Of a stretch of DNA of 64,000 nt, positions 46,668 to 54,856 are shown in pieces. Within the stretch, counting starts at the first letter, position 1; each line of letters begins with the position of its first letter. The notes under the pieces were generated by a model. It searched no databases, was not told where the DNA came from, and worked only from the letters and a program-made list of their open reading frames with translations. Both the position numbers and the translations under genes were made by a program. Source of the DNA: Phenylobacterium deserti (GTDB lineage Bacteria; Pseudomonadota; Alphaproteobacteria; Caulobacterales; Caulobacteraceae); assembly GCA_945883235.1 (NCBI GenBank), contig CAMCXF010000003.1, forward strand, positions 92,343-156,342, given 5' to 3'.

Positions 46668-48164
46668 TCAAGCGAACTCCGCGCGGACGCGGTCCATGTC
46701 GGCCACGTGGGAGATGCCGAGACCCTCGAACAGTTCCGTGCGCTCCGGACCGCCCTTGGGCGGATAGAGTGCGGCGTTGCGGGTCTTGCCCCGGGCCCAG
46801 ACGCGAACGATGCGGGCGATATTCGCAGGACGTTTCAGCCAGGCGTTGGGATGCTCCAGCATGTGGAAGCCGCGCAGGAAGGACCGCAGAAGCGTCACGT
46901 CCTCACGCATCGCGATGGTGACGCCATCCTCCAGAAAACCCTTCAGCAACCGCCCCCTCATCGTCAGTGGTTTGGGGGGGAGCAGGGCCGCGCGCGCGCG
47001 CTTGATCGCCGAACGATCCGCCTGCCGCATGGCGTCATAATAGGGGCGAAGATCGTGGTCCATGGCATCACGATACGCCTTAAGGCGTTGGGCCGGATCA
47101 CGGCTGGCCGCGAGACTGTCGGCCAGCAGATGGGCACTGACGGCGGCAAACGAGCAGCCCCGGCCGTAGAGCGGGTTTGTCCGGACGATACTGTCGCCCA
47201 CGGGGAAGAAGCCCAGCACAGTTGGTTGATCGCCGGGTGCCAGTTCGCGCCAGCGGCTTTCGAGCTGTCCCATCGCGTAGACCCGACCGATGGGCGTCGT
47301 CCGCGCGGGCTCGATCCAGGGGGCGACGCCGGGAAACGTGCGGCAGATGGCGTCAAAGGTCTCGGGTGAGACGACGGCCTTGCGCATTTCCTCCTCGACC
47401 TCGGGCACGCACAGGGTGATCGAGAAGCAGCCGTTGTCGCCGGGAAAGACGCCGTACTTGATGTAGCCCAGGTCGCCGGTCGTGGACCCCGCGCCGCGCG
47501 GCGGCTCTTCCGCGCCCGACACGAGGCGGTAGTGGCGCGTGTAGTAGATGACCCCACACGACTCAGATGTCTCGGGGATGGTGATGCCGATCGCCGCCAG
47601 TTGTTCCGGTGCCAGGGAATTGCGGCCAGCGGCGTCGACCACCAGATCTGCGGTCAACTGCGTTCCATCCTCCAACTTCACCCCTGTGATGGTCGCGGGT
47701 GCGCCTGGCGTGACGAGCAGGTCCTTGACGAAGGTCTCCGATCGGATCGTGACGCCGGCCAACTGTTCGACATAGCGTCGCATGACCAGTTCCAGCGTCG
47801 TGCGACGGCTGGTCAGGATCGACAGGTCGCGGTCGATGGGCTCCGGGCGATAGTTTTCCTTGTGTTTGGGGGTCAGCGAGCCTTCGAAGCCCAACTCCCG
47901 GCATCCGGCCTCCAGAAGGGCGTCCAGCAGCGCCGGGTGGCGGTCGCGCGCCAGGGTGCGCAGCCGGGCCAGAAACGCGTGGCTGTGGCGAAGGTGGCTA
48001 ACGCCACGCCGCTTCCAGGTGTCGAAGGCTTCATCCGCCCCGCCTTCTGGCGGGGACGGGTCGCGGTCCAGCAGCGTGATTTCGCGGCCTTCGCCGGCCA
48101 GAGCCATGGCGCTCCACAGGCCCGCCATCCCGGCACCGATCACCAGTATCCGTTCACTCATCAC
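46668..48164 (-). CDS. FAD-dependent oxidoreductase
   Basis: The 498-residue flavoprotein has an N-terminal Rossmann motif GAGMAGLWSAMALAGEGREITLLDRD, a long insertion (residues 35-100, including SHLRHSHAFLARL), the middle VVDAAGRNS motif, and GDSIVRTNPLYGRGCSFAAVSA near residue 345 for FAD ribityl contact. It resembles squalene epoxidase/geranylgeranyl reductase-like and tryptophan-halogenase-like proteins in overall design. The halogenase WxWxIP motif is absent, so a halogenase is unlikely. The reaction is unknown. Confidence 0.8.
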   Translation of the reverse strand: MMSERILVIGAGMAGLWSAMALAGEGREITLLDRDPSPPEGGADEAFDTWKRRGVSHLRHSHAFLARLRTLARDRHPALLDALLEAGCRELGFEGSLTPKHKENYRPEPIDRDLSILTSRRTTLELVMRRYVEQLAGVTIRSETFVKDLLVTPGAPATITGVKLEDGTQLTADLVVDAAGRNSLAPEQLAAIGITIPETSESCGVIYYTRHYRLVSGAEEPPRGAGSTTGDLGYIKYGVFPGDNGCFSITLCVPEVEEEMRKAVVSPETFDAICRTFPGVAPWIEPARTTPIGRVYAMGQLESRWRELAPGDQPTVLGFFPVGDSIVRTNPLYGRGCSFAAVSAHLLADSLAASRDPAQRLKAYRDAMDHDLRPYYDAMRQADRSAIKRARAALLPPKPLTMRGRLLKGFLEDGVTIAMREDVTLLRSFLRGFHMLEHPNAWLKRPANIARIVRVWARGKTRNAALYPPKGGPERTELFEGLGISHVADMDRVRAEFA

Positions 48165-48209
48165 ATCGACCCCGAAAACAATTGGCGGGAAGCTAGCAGA
48201 CCCGGCGGC

Positions 48210-48947
48210 TTACGTTGGGGAGCCCGGGCGCTTCATTGGACCGGCCCGGGCAGCCTCAATCGCCGTCCGCAAGGCGTTCATGTCTGCCCCTGAGATGATG
48301 TTGTCGCCAACGACGAAGGCCGGCGTACCGTCAATCCCCAGCGATCTGGCGAGGTCATGGGTATCGGAAATCTGACGCTCGATTGCCGGGTCCGCTGCGG
48401 CCTTGCGCGCCGCAACCGGATCGACGCCCGCCGCACGGAACGCCTGATCGATGCTCCCGGGGTTTAGCGGCTTTTGGGCCATCAGGGCACTGTAGAGCGC
48501 CACGCCTTGTGGCTTGGCGCCTGCGGTCAAGGCCATCCTGGACGCTGCGATGGAGTTTTCGGTCTGGAAAGCGAATTCCTTGAAGACGAAGCGGACATCT
48601 GGATTGCTCTTGATCAACTTCACCACATCGGGGGCCGACAATTTGCAGTAGCCGCAGTTGTAGTCATAGAACTCGACCACCGTGATGGTGCCACCTGGAT
48701 TGGCCACGAGGTCGCGAGGGTCGCGCTCCAGCCGTTGGCGGAACTTCTGGACGGCGTCTTTTGAGGCCGTTTGCTGCTTGAGCTGCTCCTGTTCTTGAAG
48801 CTTGGTTGCCATCTCCTGCAGTACTTCAGGGTGGGCCAGCAGATAGGCGCGGACCTTGGCACCGAACGCGGCGTCTGCGGTTTTCTCGCAGCCTGAGATC
48901 GCCAGGGTGGCGGCCAGGGTCAGGGCGAGGGGCAAAGTCAGTTTCAT
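48210..48947 (-). CDS. DsbA-family thiol:disulfide interchange lipoprotein
   Basis: The 245-residue protein starts at ATG 48947 with a lipoprotein signal (LAISGC). The thioredoxin-fold active site is YDYNCGYCKLS and the cis-Pro loop is GTPAFVVG near residue 190. An N-terminal helical extension (KVRAYLLAHPEVLQEMATKLQEQEQLK) is the mark of the DsbA/ScsC-like "disulfide bond formation" group seen in alphaproteobacteria. It is predicted to be attached to a membrane in the periplasm. The M48 protease gene ends 31 bp upstream on the same strand, so one operon is likely. Confidence 0.9.
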   Translation of the reverse strand: MKLTLPLALTLAATLAISGCEKTADAAFGAKVRAYLLAHPEVLQEMATKLQEQEQLKQQTASKDAVQKFRQRLERDPRDLVANPGGTITVVEFYDYNCGYCKLSAPDVVKLIKSNPDVRFVFKEFAFQTENSIAASRMALTAGAKPQGVALYSALMAQKPLNPGSIDQAFRAAGVDPVAARKAAADPAIERQISDTHDLARSLGIDGTPAFVVGDNIISGADMNALRTAIEAARAGPMKRPGSPT

Positions 48948-48978
48948 ACGTTTCAGATAGTCGCTAGATGCGCCGGGC

Positions 48979-50370
48979 TCAATGTCCGCTGTGCGCGGCC
49001 AGGCCTTCACGCGCCAGACCGCGCAGGTCCTCGCGACTGGGCTCGGACACCAGGACGATGTCGGTGGCGCGTCGCCATTCCGGCGTGCCCTTGTTCAACA
49101 TTTCTCGCGCCCGCATCGCAAAGACCCGCGCCTGTCGCTTGTCGCCGATGTTGAAGTTGTATTCGGCAGTTGCGAGGCGAGCGAGGCCGTCCTGGCCAAG
49201 CTTGTCATGGGCCTCTGCCAACAACCGCCAGGCGACGGCGTTGTCCTCTTCCTGGGTCAGGGATTTGCGTAGTTCGGCGACGCCCTCGGCGATACGCTCC
49301 TTGTTGTCCAGGGCCACCAGGGTCTGGCCCAGGTTGATCCGCAGCAGCGGTGCATCCGGTTTCAACACGACGGATCTGCGCTGTGGAGCCTCAGCTTCCT
49401 CGACGCGGCCGAATTCAAACAGGATCTGGCCCTTGAGTTCCCAGAGATAAGGGTTCTGCGGCTGCTCGGTCAGCAAAACGTCCAGTAGTTTCAGCGCCCG
49501 ATCCGGTTCTTTCAACTGGTAGTAGGCGATGGTCCTGGCGTAACGAGAGGGGTAGTCGGTGGCCTTTTCGCTGTACTTTCCGATGGCGCTCTGGGGATTG
49601 AGGAACGCGTCCAGCTTGGCTTTCATAATCGCATGCTCGGCGACAGCCTCTGGGCTATCAACCTTGGCGTAGTTGGGTTGTTTTTCGACACGGCGACGCA
49701 GGGCCTCGATGCGGTCTGACGAAATCGGGTGGCTCCGGAAATAGGCAAACCGGCGGGCCTCATCGAACACTTCCTGGTAGCGGAAATTGTCAAAAAAAAC
49801 GGCCAGACCCTTGCCGGATAATCCGGCTTTGTCGAGCAGGGTGGCCCCGGCCTGATCGGCGCGGCTCTCCTGTTCGCGGCTGTAGCCCAGCATGCCGATG
49901 GTGCCGAACATGCTGGCGCTGCTGGCCAAGCCGATTGCGGCGTCGGGCGCGCCGGCGATGGCGGCAAGTACGCCAAGACCCATCGTCAGAAGGAACGGTC
50001 GCATGCCGGCGCGGCTGAAGTCGTCGGAACGGGCGCTGTGTCCGCCCGCCAGGTGGCCGACCTCGTGGGCGATGACGCCTTGAAGCTCGTTGGGGTCGTC
50101 GGATTCCAGAATCAGGCCGGTGTTGAAACCCATGACCCGCGGGGCCGCGAAGGCGTTCATCTCCTTCGAGCCGATCAACAGGATATCGACGTTCTTCGGG
50201 TCGATGCCGGCAGCCCTGAGGATGGGCTCGGAATCGCGGAGCAGTATCTCCTCAACCTCGGTGTCGCGGATCAGTGATTGTGCCGAGGCGACTGCAGGCG
50301 CGACGGCCACCGCGGTCGCAAGGGCGACGGCGATGACCATCCGTGAAGCTGATCGGAATAGGGAGACCAT
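48979..50370 (-). CDS. M48-family periplasmic metalloprotease with TPR domain (BepA-like)
   Basis: The 463-residue protein has a Sec signal peptide and zinc motif HEVGHLAGGH near residue 100 with the glutamate in EQESRADQAG. A hydrophobic stretch follows (LLTMGLGVLAAIAGA). The C-terminal half holds tetratricopeptide-like helices (YYQLKEPDRALKLLDVLLTEQPQNPYLWELKGQILFEFG). This matches the BepA/YfgC type that handles misassembled outer-membrane proteins such as LptD. The start was set at ATG 50370. The TTG two codons earlier is less likely. Confidence 0.9.
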   Translation of the reverse strand: MVSLFRSASRMVIAVALATAVAVAPAVASAQSLIRDTEVEEILLRDSEPILRAAGIDPKNVDILLIGSKEMNAFAAPRVMGFNTGLILESDDPNELQGVIAHEVGHLAGGHSARSDDFSRAGMRPFLLTMGLGVLAAIAGAPDAAIGLASSASMFGTIGMLGYSREQESRADQAGATLLDKAGLSGKGLAVFFDNFRYQEVFDEARRFAYFRSHPISSDRIEALRRRVEKQPNYAKVDSPEAVAEHAIMKAKLDAFLNPQSAIGKYSEKATDYPSRYARTIAYYQLKEPDRALKLLDVLLTEQPQNPYLWELKGQILFEFGRVEEAEAPQRRSVVLKPDAPLLRINLGQTLVALDNKERIAEGVAELRKSLTQEEDNAVAWRLLAEAHDKLGQDGLARLATAEYNFNIGDKRQARVFAMRAREMLNKGTPEWRRATDIVLVSEPSREDLRGLAREGLAAHSGH

Positions 50371-50421
50371 GCGCAAACTCTCTTGACGTCCTGAGTCCCC
50401 ACTATCGCCGATTCTAATGCG

Positions 50422-53088
50422 TTAACCGCGTCTCCACCAGCCTTTGCGCGGCGCAGAGGCCGGACCCGAGATTTCGTTCGGGTCGGGCTCACGCGGTACC
50501 GGCTCGGGCTCGGGCTCGGGTGCCGTGGCCACGGGCTCGGGCGTCGGCTCGGGTTCCGGCACGACGGGTTCCACCTCAGGGGCAACAACCTTCTTGGCGC
50601 GCGAACGCTTCGGCTTGGCGGCTGGCGCGTCCTCGACGGGTGCGACCTGCTCGATCACAACTTCGGGCTCGACGGTCTCGACCACAGCTTCAGGTTCGAC
50701 CTGCGGCGGGGCCAACGCTTCGACGACGCCCTCGACCGGGGCCTCGCTGCGATCCCGATCCCGATCCCGTCCACGACCGCGACTACGACGCGCCCGCTTG
50801 GGCTTGTCCTCGGCGGCGGGCAACTCAACCCAGATATCGACATCCTCCTGTTGGCCGGATGCCACCGGCGCCGGCGAACGGGCCGGAGCAGGGCGCGGCT
50901 CAGGGCGCGACTCGGCAGCAGGCGGTGCCAGCGGCTTCAGGTCTTCCGACGGATCGTACCAAACGAACGGGTCGTCGCCGTAGGGCACCCAGGGGCGGAC
51001 CCACGAGAAGCTGTCCTGCGGACGGAAATCTTCGCGCATGCGACGCCCACCGCGACGTCCACGGCGGCGGCGGCGGCTGGCGGCGTCATCGTCGCTATCC
51101 GCGTCGGCCGTCTGTGCCGGCGGGTTTGTGGATGCGGCCTCACGATCACCGGTGCGGGGTTCATCACGACGTCCACGGCGACGCCGACGACCGCGACGGC
51201 GGCTGTCGTCCTCATCGTCGCGCGGTGCGGCTTCCTGATCGGAACGGGCATGGGCTGCGTCGTGATCGGTGTCTTCGACCTCAAGGGCCGCCTGGTCCTC
51301 ATCTTCCTCGTCTTCGTCCTCGTCCTCGTCCTCGTCCTCAAAGACATCGTCGTCGAGGTCATCCTGCGCGGACGGCTCATAGGCCTGGACCGGTGCGGCC
51401 GAGAGCGAGGCCAGATGTTCCGGGCGCATTTCCATCGAGACGCGTTCAATGACGTGCTCGGCGTGAGCCATCTCGTCTTCGACGACAACCGTCACGAACA
51501 GGCCAAGCGCCTGTAGCAGGCGCGCGAGATGCGCCCGCTTTTCGTTGAGGATGTAGAGACCGATGGCACGGGGAACGCGAAGGCAAGCCTCGCCTCCGCC
51601 CTTCAGGGCTTCCAGTTCGAGCGCCCGCAAGGCTGCCAGGGCGCTGGATTCGACGGAACGCACCCGCCCGGTGCCGGCGCAGTGTTCGCAGACGTGCGTA
51701 GTACCTTCCAGCACGCCGGTGCGGCGACGCTGACGGCTGATTTCCATCAGGCCGAACGGGCTGATGCGGCCCATCTGGACGCGGGCGCGATCGTCCTTGA
51801 GCGCGTCCTTGAGTTTCTTTTCGACGGCCCGGTTATTCTTGGCTTCATCCATGTCGATGAAGTCGATGACGATCAGGCCGGCCAGATCGCGCAGTCGCAG
51901 TTGTCGGCAGGTCTCTTCCGCCGCTTCCATATTGGTCTTGAGCGCGGTGGCCTCGATATTCCGCTCGCGGGTCGACTTGCCGGAGTTCACATCGACCGCC
52001 ACCAGGGCCTCGGTCTGGTTGATCACCAGATAGCCGCCAGACTTCAGCGGTACATTTGCGGAATAGATCTGGGCCAGATGGTCCTCGACCCGATGCTTGA
52101 CGAACAGCGGCGTCGGCTCGCGGTAGGCCATGACTTTCTTGGCTTGCGAGGGCATCAGCATCCGCATGAAGTCGCGGGCTTCCTTGTAGGCAACTTCGCC
52201 CTCGACCCAGACCTCGTCGATGTCCTTGTCGTACAGGTCGCGGATCGTGCGCTTCACGAGGTCTTCTTCCTCGTAGATCAGCGCCGGGGCGATCGAGTGC
52301 AGGGTTTTTTCGCGGATGTTTTCCCAGAGACGCAGCAGATAGTCATAGTCGCGCTTGATCTCGGCCTTGGTGCGCTTGGCACCAGCGGTGCGGACGATAA
52401 GGCCCATGCCCTGCGGCACGTCCAGGCTGGCGACCACGCCCTTCAGGCGCTTGCGGTCGGTGGCGGTGTCGATCTTGCGCGAAATGCCGCCGCCACGTGC
52501 GGTGTTGGGCATCAAGACGCCATAGCGGCCCGCCAGCGACAGATAGGTCGTGAGCGCTGCGCCTTTATTGCCGCGCTCTTCCTTGACCACCTGGACCAGC
52601 ATGATCTGGCGGCGGCGGATGACTTCCTGAATTTTGTAGCGGCGCATCAACCGCCGGCGGCGGCGCGCGACCTCTTCTTCCATGACGTCGTCGTCGTCGT
52701 CGTTGGAGACGCTGACGTCTGCGTCGTCGTCCTCGTCGCCACCTTCGCTGACGGCACCACGTGGGCCACGACCCCTCGGCTCCGGCCGATCCTCGTCGTG
52801 ATCCTCGGCTTCCTCGCGCATCAGCGCTTCGCGGTCGGCCAGCGGGATTTGATAGTAATCCGGGTGGATTTCGTTGAAGGCCAGGAAGCCATGGCGATTG
52901 CCGCCATACTCAATAAAGGCGGCCTGCAGCGATGGCTCTACGCGGGTGACCTTGGCGAGATAGATATTCCCGCGAAGTTGTTTGCGGTTCTGGCTTTCGA
53001 AATCGAATTCTTCAACGCGGTTTCCGTCGACCACAACCACGCGCGTCTCTTCGGCGTGGGCTGCGTCGATCAACATAGTCTTGGGCAT
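50422..53088 (-). CDS. rne: Ribonuclease E
   Basis: This endoribonuclease is the scaffold of the degradosome. The 888-residue protein starts MPKTMLIDAAHAEETRVVVVDG (ATG 53088, GGAGATAA upstream). The S1 domain follows (NIYLAKVTRVEPSLQAAFIEYGG), with an acidic/basic insertion (residues 110-160) typical of Caulobacter. The catalytic DNase I-like domain holds NQTEALVAVDVNSGKSTRERN and IDFIDMD, and the zinc-link is CEHCAGTGR. The C-terminal third is disordered and ends PRKGWWRRG. In Caulobacter this GWW-containing tail is known to bind PNPase. The long Arg/Asp/Glu-rich tail explains the long antisense frames here. Confidence 0.96.
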   Translation of the reverse strand: MPKTMLIDAAHAEETRVVVVDGNRVEEFDFESQNRKQLRGNIYLAKVTRVEPSLQAAFIEYGGNRHGFLAFNEIHPDYYQIPLADREALMREEAEDHDEDRPEPRGRGPRGAVSEGGDEDDDADVSVSNDDDDDVMEEEVARRRRRLMRRYKIQEVIRRRQIMLVQVVKEERGNKGAALTTYLSLAGRYGVLMPNTARGGGISRKIDTATDRKRLKGVVASLDVPQGMGLIVRTAGAKRTKAEIKRDYDYLLRLWENIREKTLHSIAPALIYEEEDLVKRTIRDLYDKDIDEVWVEGEVAYKEARDFMRMLMPSQAKKVMAYREPTPLFVKHRVEDHLAQIYSANVPLKSGGYLVINQTEALVAVDVNSGKSTRERNIEATALKTNMEAAEETCRQLRLRDLAGLIVIDFIDMDEAKNNRAVEKKLKDALKDDRARVQMGRISPFGLMEISRQRRRTGVLEGTTHVCEHCAGTGRVRSVESSALAALRALELEALKGGGEACLRVPRAIGLYILNEKRAHLARLLQALGLFVTVVVEDEMAHAEHVIERVSMEMRPEHLASLSAAPVQAYEPSAQDDLDDDVFEDEDEDEDEDEEDEDQAALEVEDTDHDAAHARSDQEAAPRDDEDDSRRRGRRRRRGRRDEPRTGDREAASTNPPAQTADADSDDDAASRRRRRGRRGGRRMREDFRPQDSFSWVRPWVPYGDDPFVWYDPSEDLKPLAPPAAESRPEPRPAPARSPAPVASGQQEDVDIWVELPAAEDKPKRARRSRGRGRDRDRDRSEAPVEGVVEALAPPQVEPEAVVETVEPEVVIEQVAPVEDAPAAKPKRSRAKKVVAPEVEPVVPEPEPTPEPVATAPEPEPEPVPREPDPNEISGPASAPRKGWWRRG

Positions 53089-53530
53089 AAAAATTATCTC
53101 CACGGCGCGCGGGGGCATAGCCCCGGTGCTGCCGGTGTGTGGGACGAGCGCGCGCGCCACCCCGCAAGACGCCGGCAACGGCATCTCGGGCGGCCTTGGG
53201 GCCGAAGGTGAGTCGAGCTGCGCAGCTCATCGGATGTGTTCCCAGGCGCGTCCCGAGGGGCGCGGATCGGAGGATGCGTCGTTACCGAGGATTCGGTCCA
53301 AGCTGACGCGGGCTTGTATTTTCGTTCGCGACGTTCGGGCCCAATGCGAGCCTGCGACGTCGCGCGAAGGGACAATAGCAAGAGTGGACGGCAAAAGGAA
53401 AGCGCCACGCGTAATCGCTGCCGCATCATCCGCAAACGCAAGACCTCGTTAACCCTTTGTCCACGGCAAGGCGGGCTATATGGAGCTCGGTTTGCAGAGT
53501 ACGCAGGTTGCTCTTATTCGGGACGACGGA
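53089..53530. other. Divergent control region of rne and amidase
   Basis: This region of about 440 bp lies between the rne start and the amidase start. It must hold both promoters and a long rne leader, which in other bacteria is the target of RNase E autoregulation. I see no recognisable gene. GC-rich imperfect hairpins are plausible but not individually compelling. Confidence 0.4.
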
Positions 53531-54763
53531 ATGCTGAGGCGGCTGGCGGCGATGTTCGGGCGAGCGCGGGGGCGAATAGCCGTCGTGTCGCTTGTCGCCG
53601 TGACGGGCCTGGCCGTTGTCGCCGTAGGGCACGCCGCAACGACCGACGTCAGCCTGCTGAAAGTCCGGATGGGCGGCGACGCCGCCGAAACACGCACCGT
53701 GATCGAGCTGGATGGGGCCACGGTGGCCAAGGTCCAGTTTGACGGTTCGCTCGACCGGCGCATTGTCATTCTGCTCCCGGGCGTGAAAGCCGCGCAGCTT
53801 CATCAGGGCGCCGGGCGTGGCGTCGTGAAGACCTGGCTGGTAGATCAGGTTTCGGGCGGCACCCGTCTACAGATGGATCTCTCCGCCGATGGAAAACTGA
53901 AGCGACGGTTCCTGCTGCCTCCGGCCGATGGCATCGCGAGCTATCGCTACGTGATCGACGTCGCCGCAGCGCCCGGTGCGGTCATGACGTCGTCGACGGT
54001 TGCAAGGCCCATTACGCCTGCGCTGCGGACCCAGTTTTTGCCGGCCAAGGCGTCGGTAATACCGACCAGGGTCGTGGCCTTGCCGCTGAAGAAGGTGGTG
54101 GTGATTGATGCCGGCCACGGCGGGCGCGACAGCGGTGCCGTCGGCACGGTCAGCGTGGAAAAGGATATCAATCTTGCGGCGGCGCGTAGCCTGGCAGATC
54201 AGTTGGGCAAGTCCGGACGATACAAAGTCGTGCTGACGCGAACGTCGGATGTCTATGTGCCACTGGAGTCCCGGGTGCGGATCGCCCAGCGCGCCGGCGC
54301 AGATCTGTTCATCTCCATCCATTCGGATTCGGGACCGGAAACCGCGCTCAAAGGTGCCTCGGTCTACACCCTGTCCGACAAGGCGACCCAGCGTTCTGCG
54401 CGGTTCGTCAGCGGCGATAACTGGTTCATGAAGGCCAGCCTGACCGGCGATCAGGGCGTGCGGGACATTCTTTTCGACCTGACGCAGCGGGCCACTCGCA
54501 ACCGCTCGGCGGTATTCGCCCAGACTCTCTTGACCCACATCGAAGGCAAGGCCCCCTTGCTCCGTCGCAGCCATCGGGATGCCGGCTTCATGGTGCTGCT
54601 GGCGCCGGACGTTCCTGCCGTCCTGCTCGAAATGGGGTTTGTCTCGAATCCGGACGACGAAGCACGGCTCCGCGATCCCGCGGGGCGCGCCCGACTGATG
54701 TCCGCCGTCGCCCGTGCGGTCGATGAGCATTTCGGCGAAACGATGCGGTTGGCTTCGCGCTGA
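53531..54763 (+). CDS. N-acetylmuramoyl-L-alanine amidase (AmiC-type)
   Basis: This zinc amidase removes the peptide from peptidoglycan during cell separation. The frame is 427 residues from 53480. I use ATG 53531 (410 residues) because it places the signal peptide correctly (IAVVSLVAVTGLAVVAVGHA). The AMIN domain occupies residues 35-165. The Amidase_3 domain has VVIDAGHGGRDSGAVG (zinc His), the Glu in VEKDINLAAA, DLFISIHSDS, and the final Glu in VLLEMGFVSNPDD. It is 93 bp ahead of the PBP1A gene on the same strand, a typical pair. Confidence 0.93.
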   Translation: MLRRLAAMFGRARGRIAVVSLVAVTGLAVVAVGHAATTDVSLLKVRMGGDAAETRTVIELDGATVAKVQFDGSLDRRIVILLPGVKAAQLHQGAGRGVVKTWLVDQVSGGTRLQMDLSADGKLKRRFLLPPADGIASYRYVIDVAAAPGAVMTSSTVARPITPALRTQFLPAKASVIPTRVVALPLKKVVVIDAGHGGRDSGAVGTVSVEKDINLAAARSLADQLGKSGRYKVVLTRTSDVYVPLESRVRIAQRAGADLFISIHSDSGPETALKGASVYTLSDKATQRSARFVSGDNWFMKASLTGDQGVRDILFDLTQRATRNRSAVFAQTLLTHIEGKAPLLRRSHRDAGFMVLLAPDVPAVLLEMGFVSNPDDEARLRDPAGRARLMSAVARAVDEHFGETMRLASR

Positions 54764-54856
54764 CGCGTCATACGTCCGGGGCCGTTGGCACCCGCCGCGA
54801 CACAGGCTAGACGACGCGACTTGAAAGGCGCTTGAGCCTTTGGAGCGTGTGCGCCT

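Noticed and set aside
45312..47369. A 685-codon open frame antisense to the aldehyde dehydrogenase and FAD oxidoreductase genes
   Set aside because: It mirrors two well-supported genes. Its protein is low-complexity His/Gly/Asp-rich with no family resemblance. Long antisense frames are expected at this GC content.
46668..48164. Tryptophan halogenase
   Set aside because: The protein has the FAD fold and a similar length, but the WxWxIP motif and the active-site lysine context are not seen.
51529..53211. A 560-codon open frame antisense to rne
   Set aside because: It is the complement of the catalytic and N-terminal part of RNase E. It has no start context and no recognisable domain.
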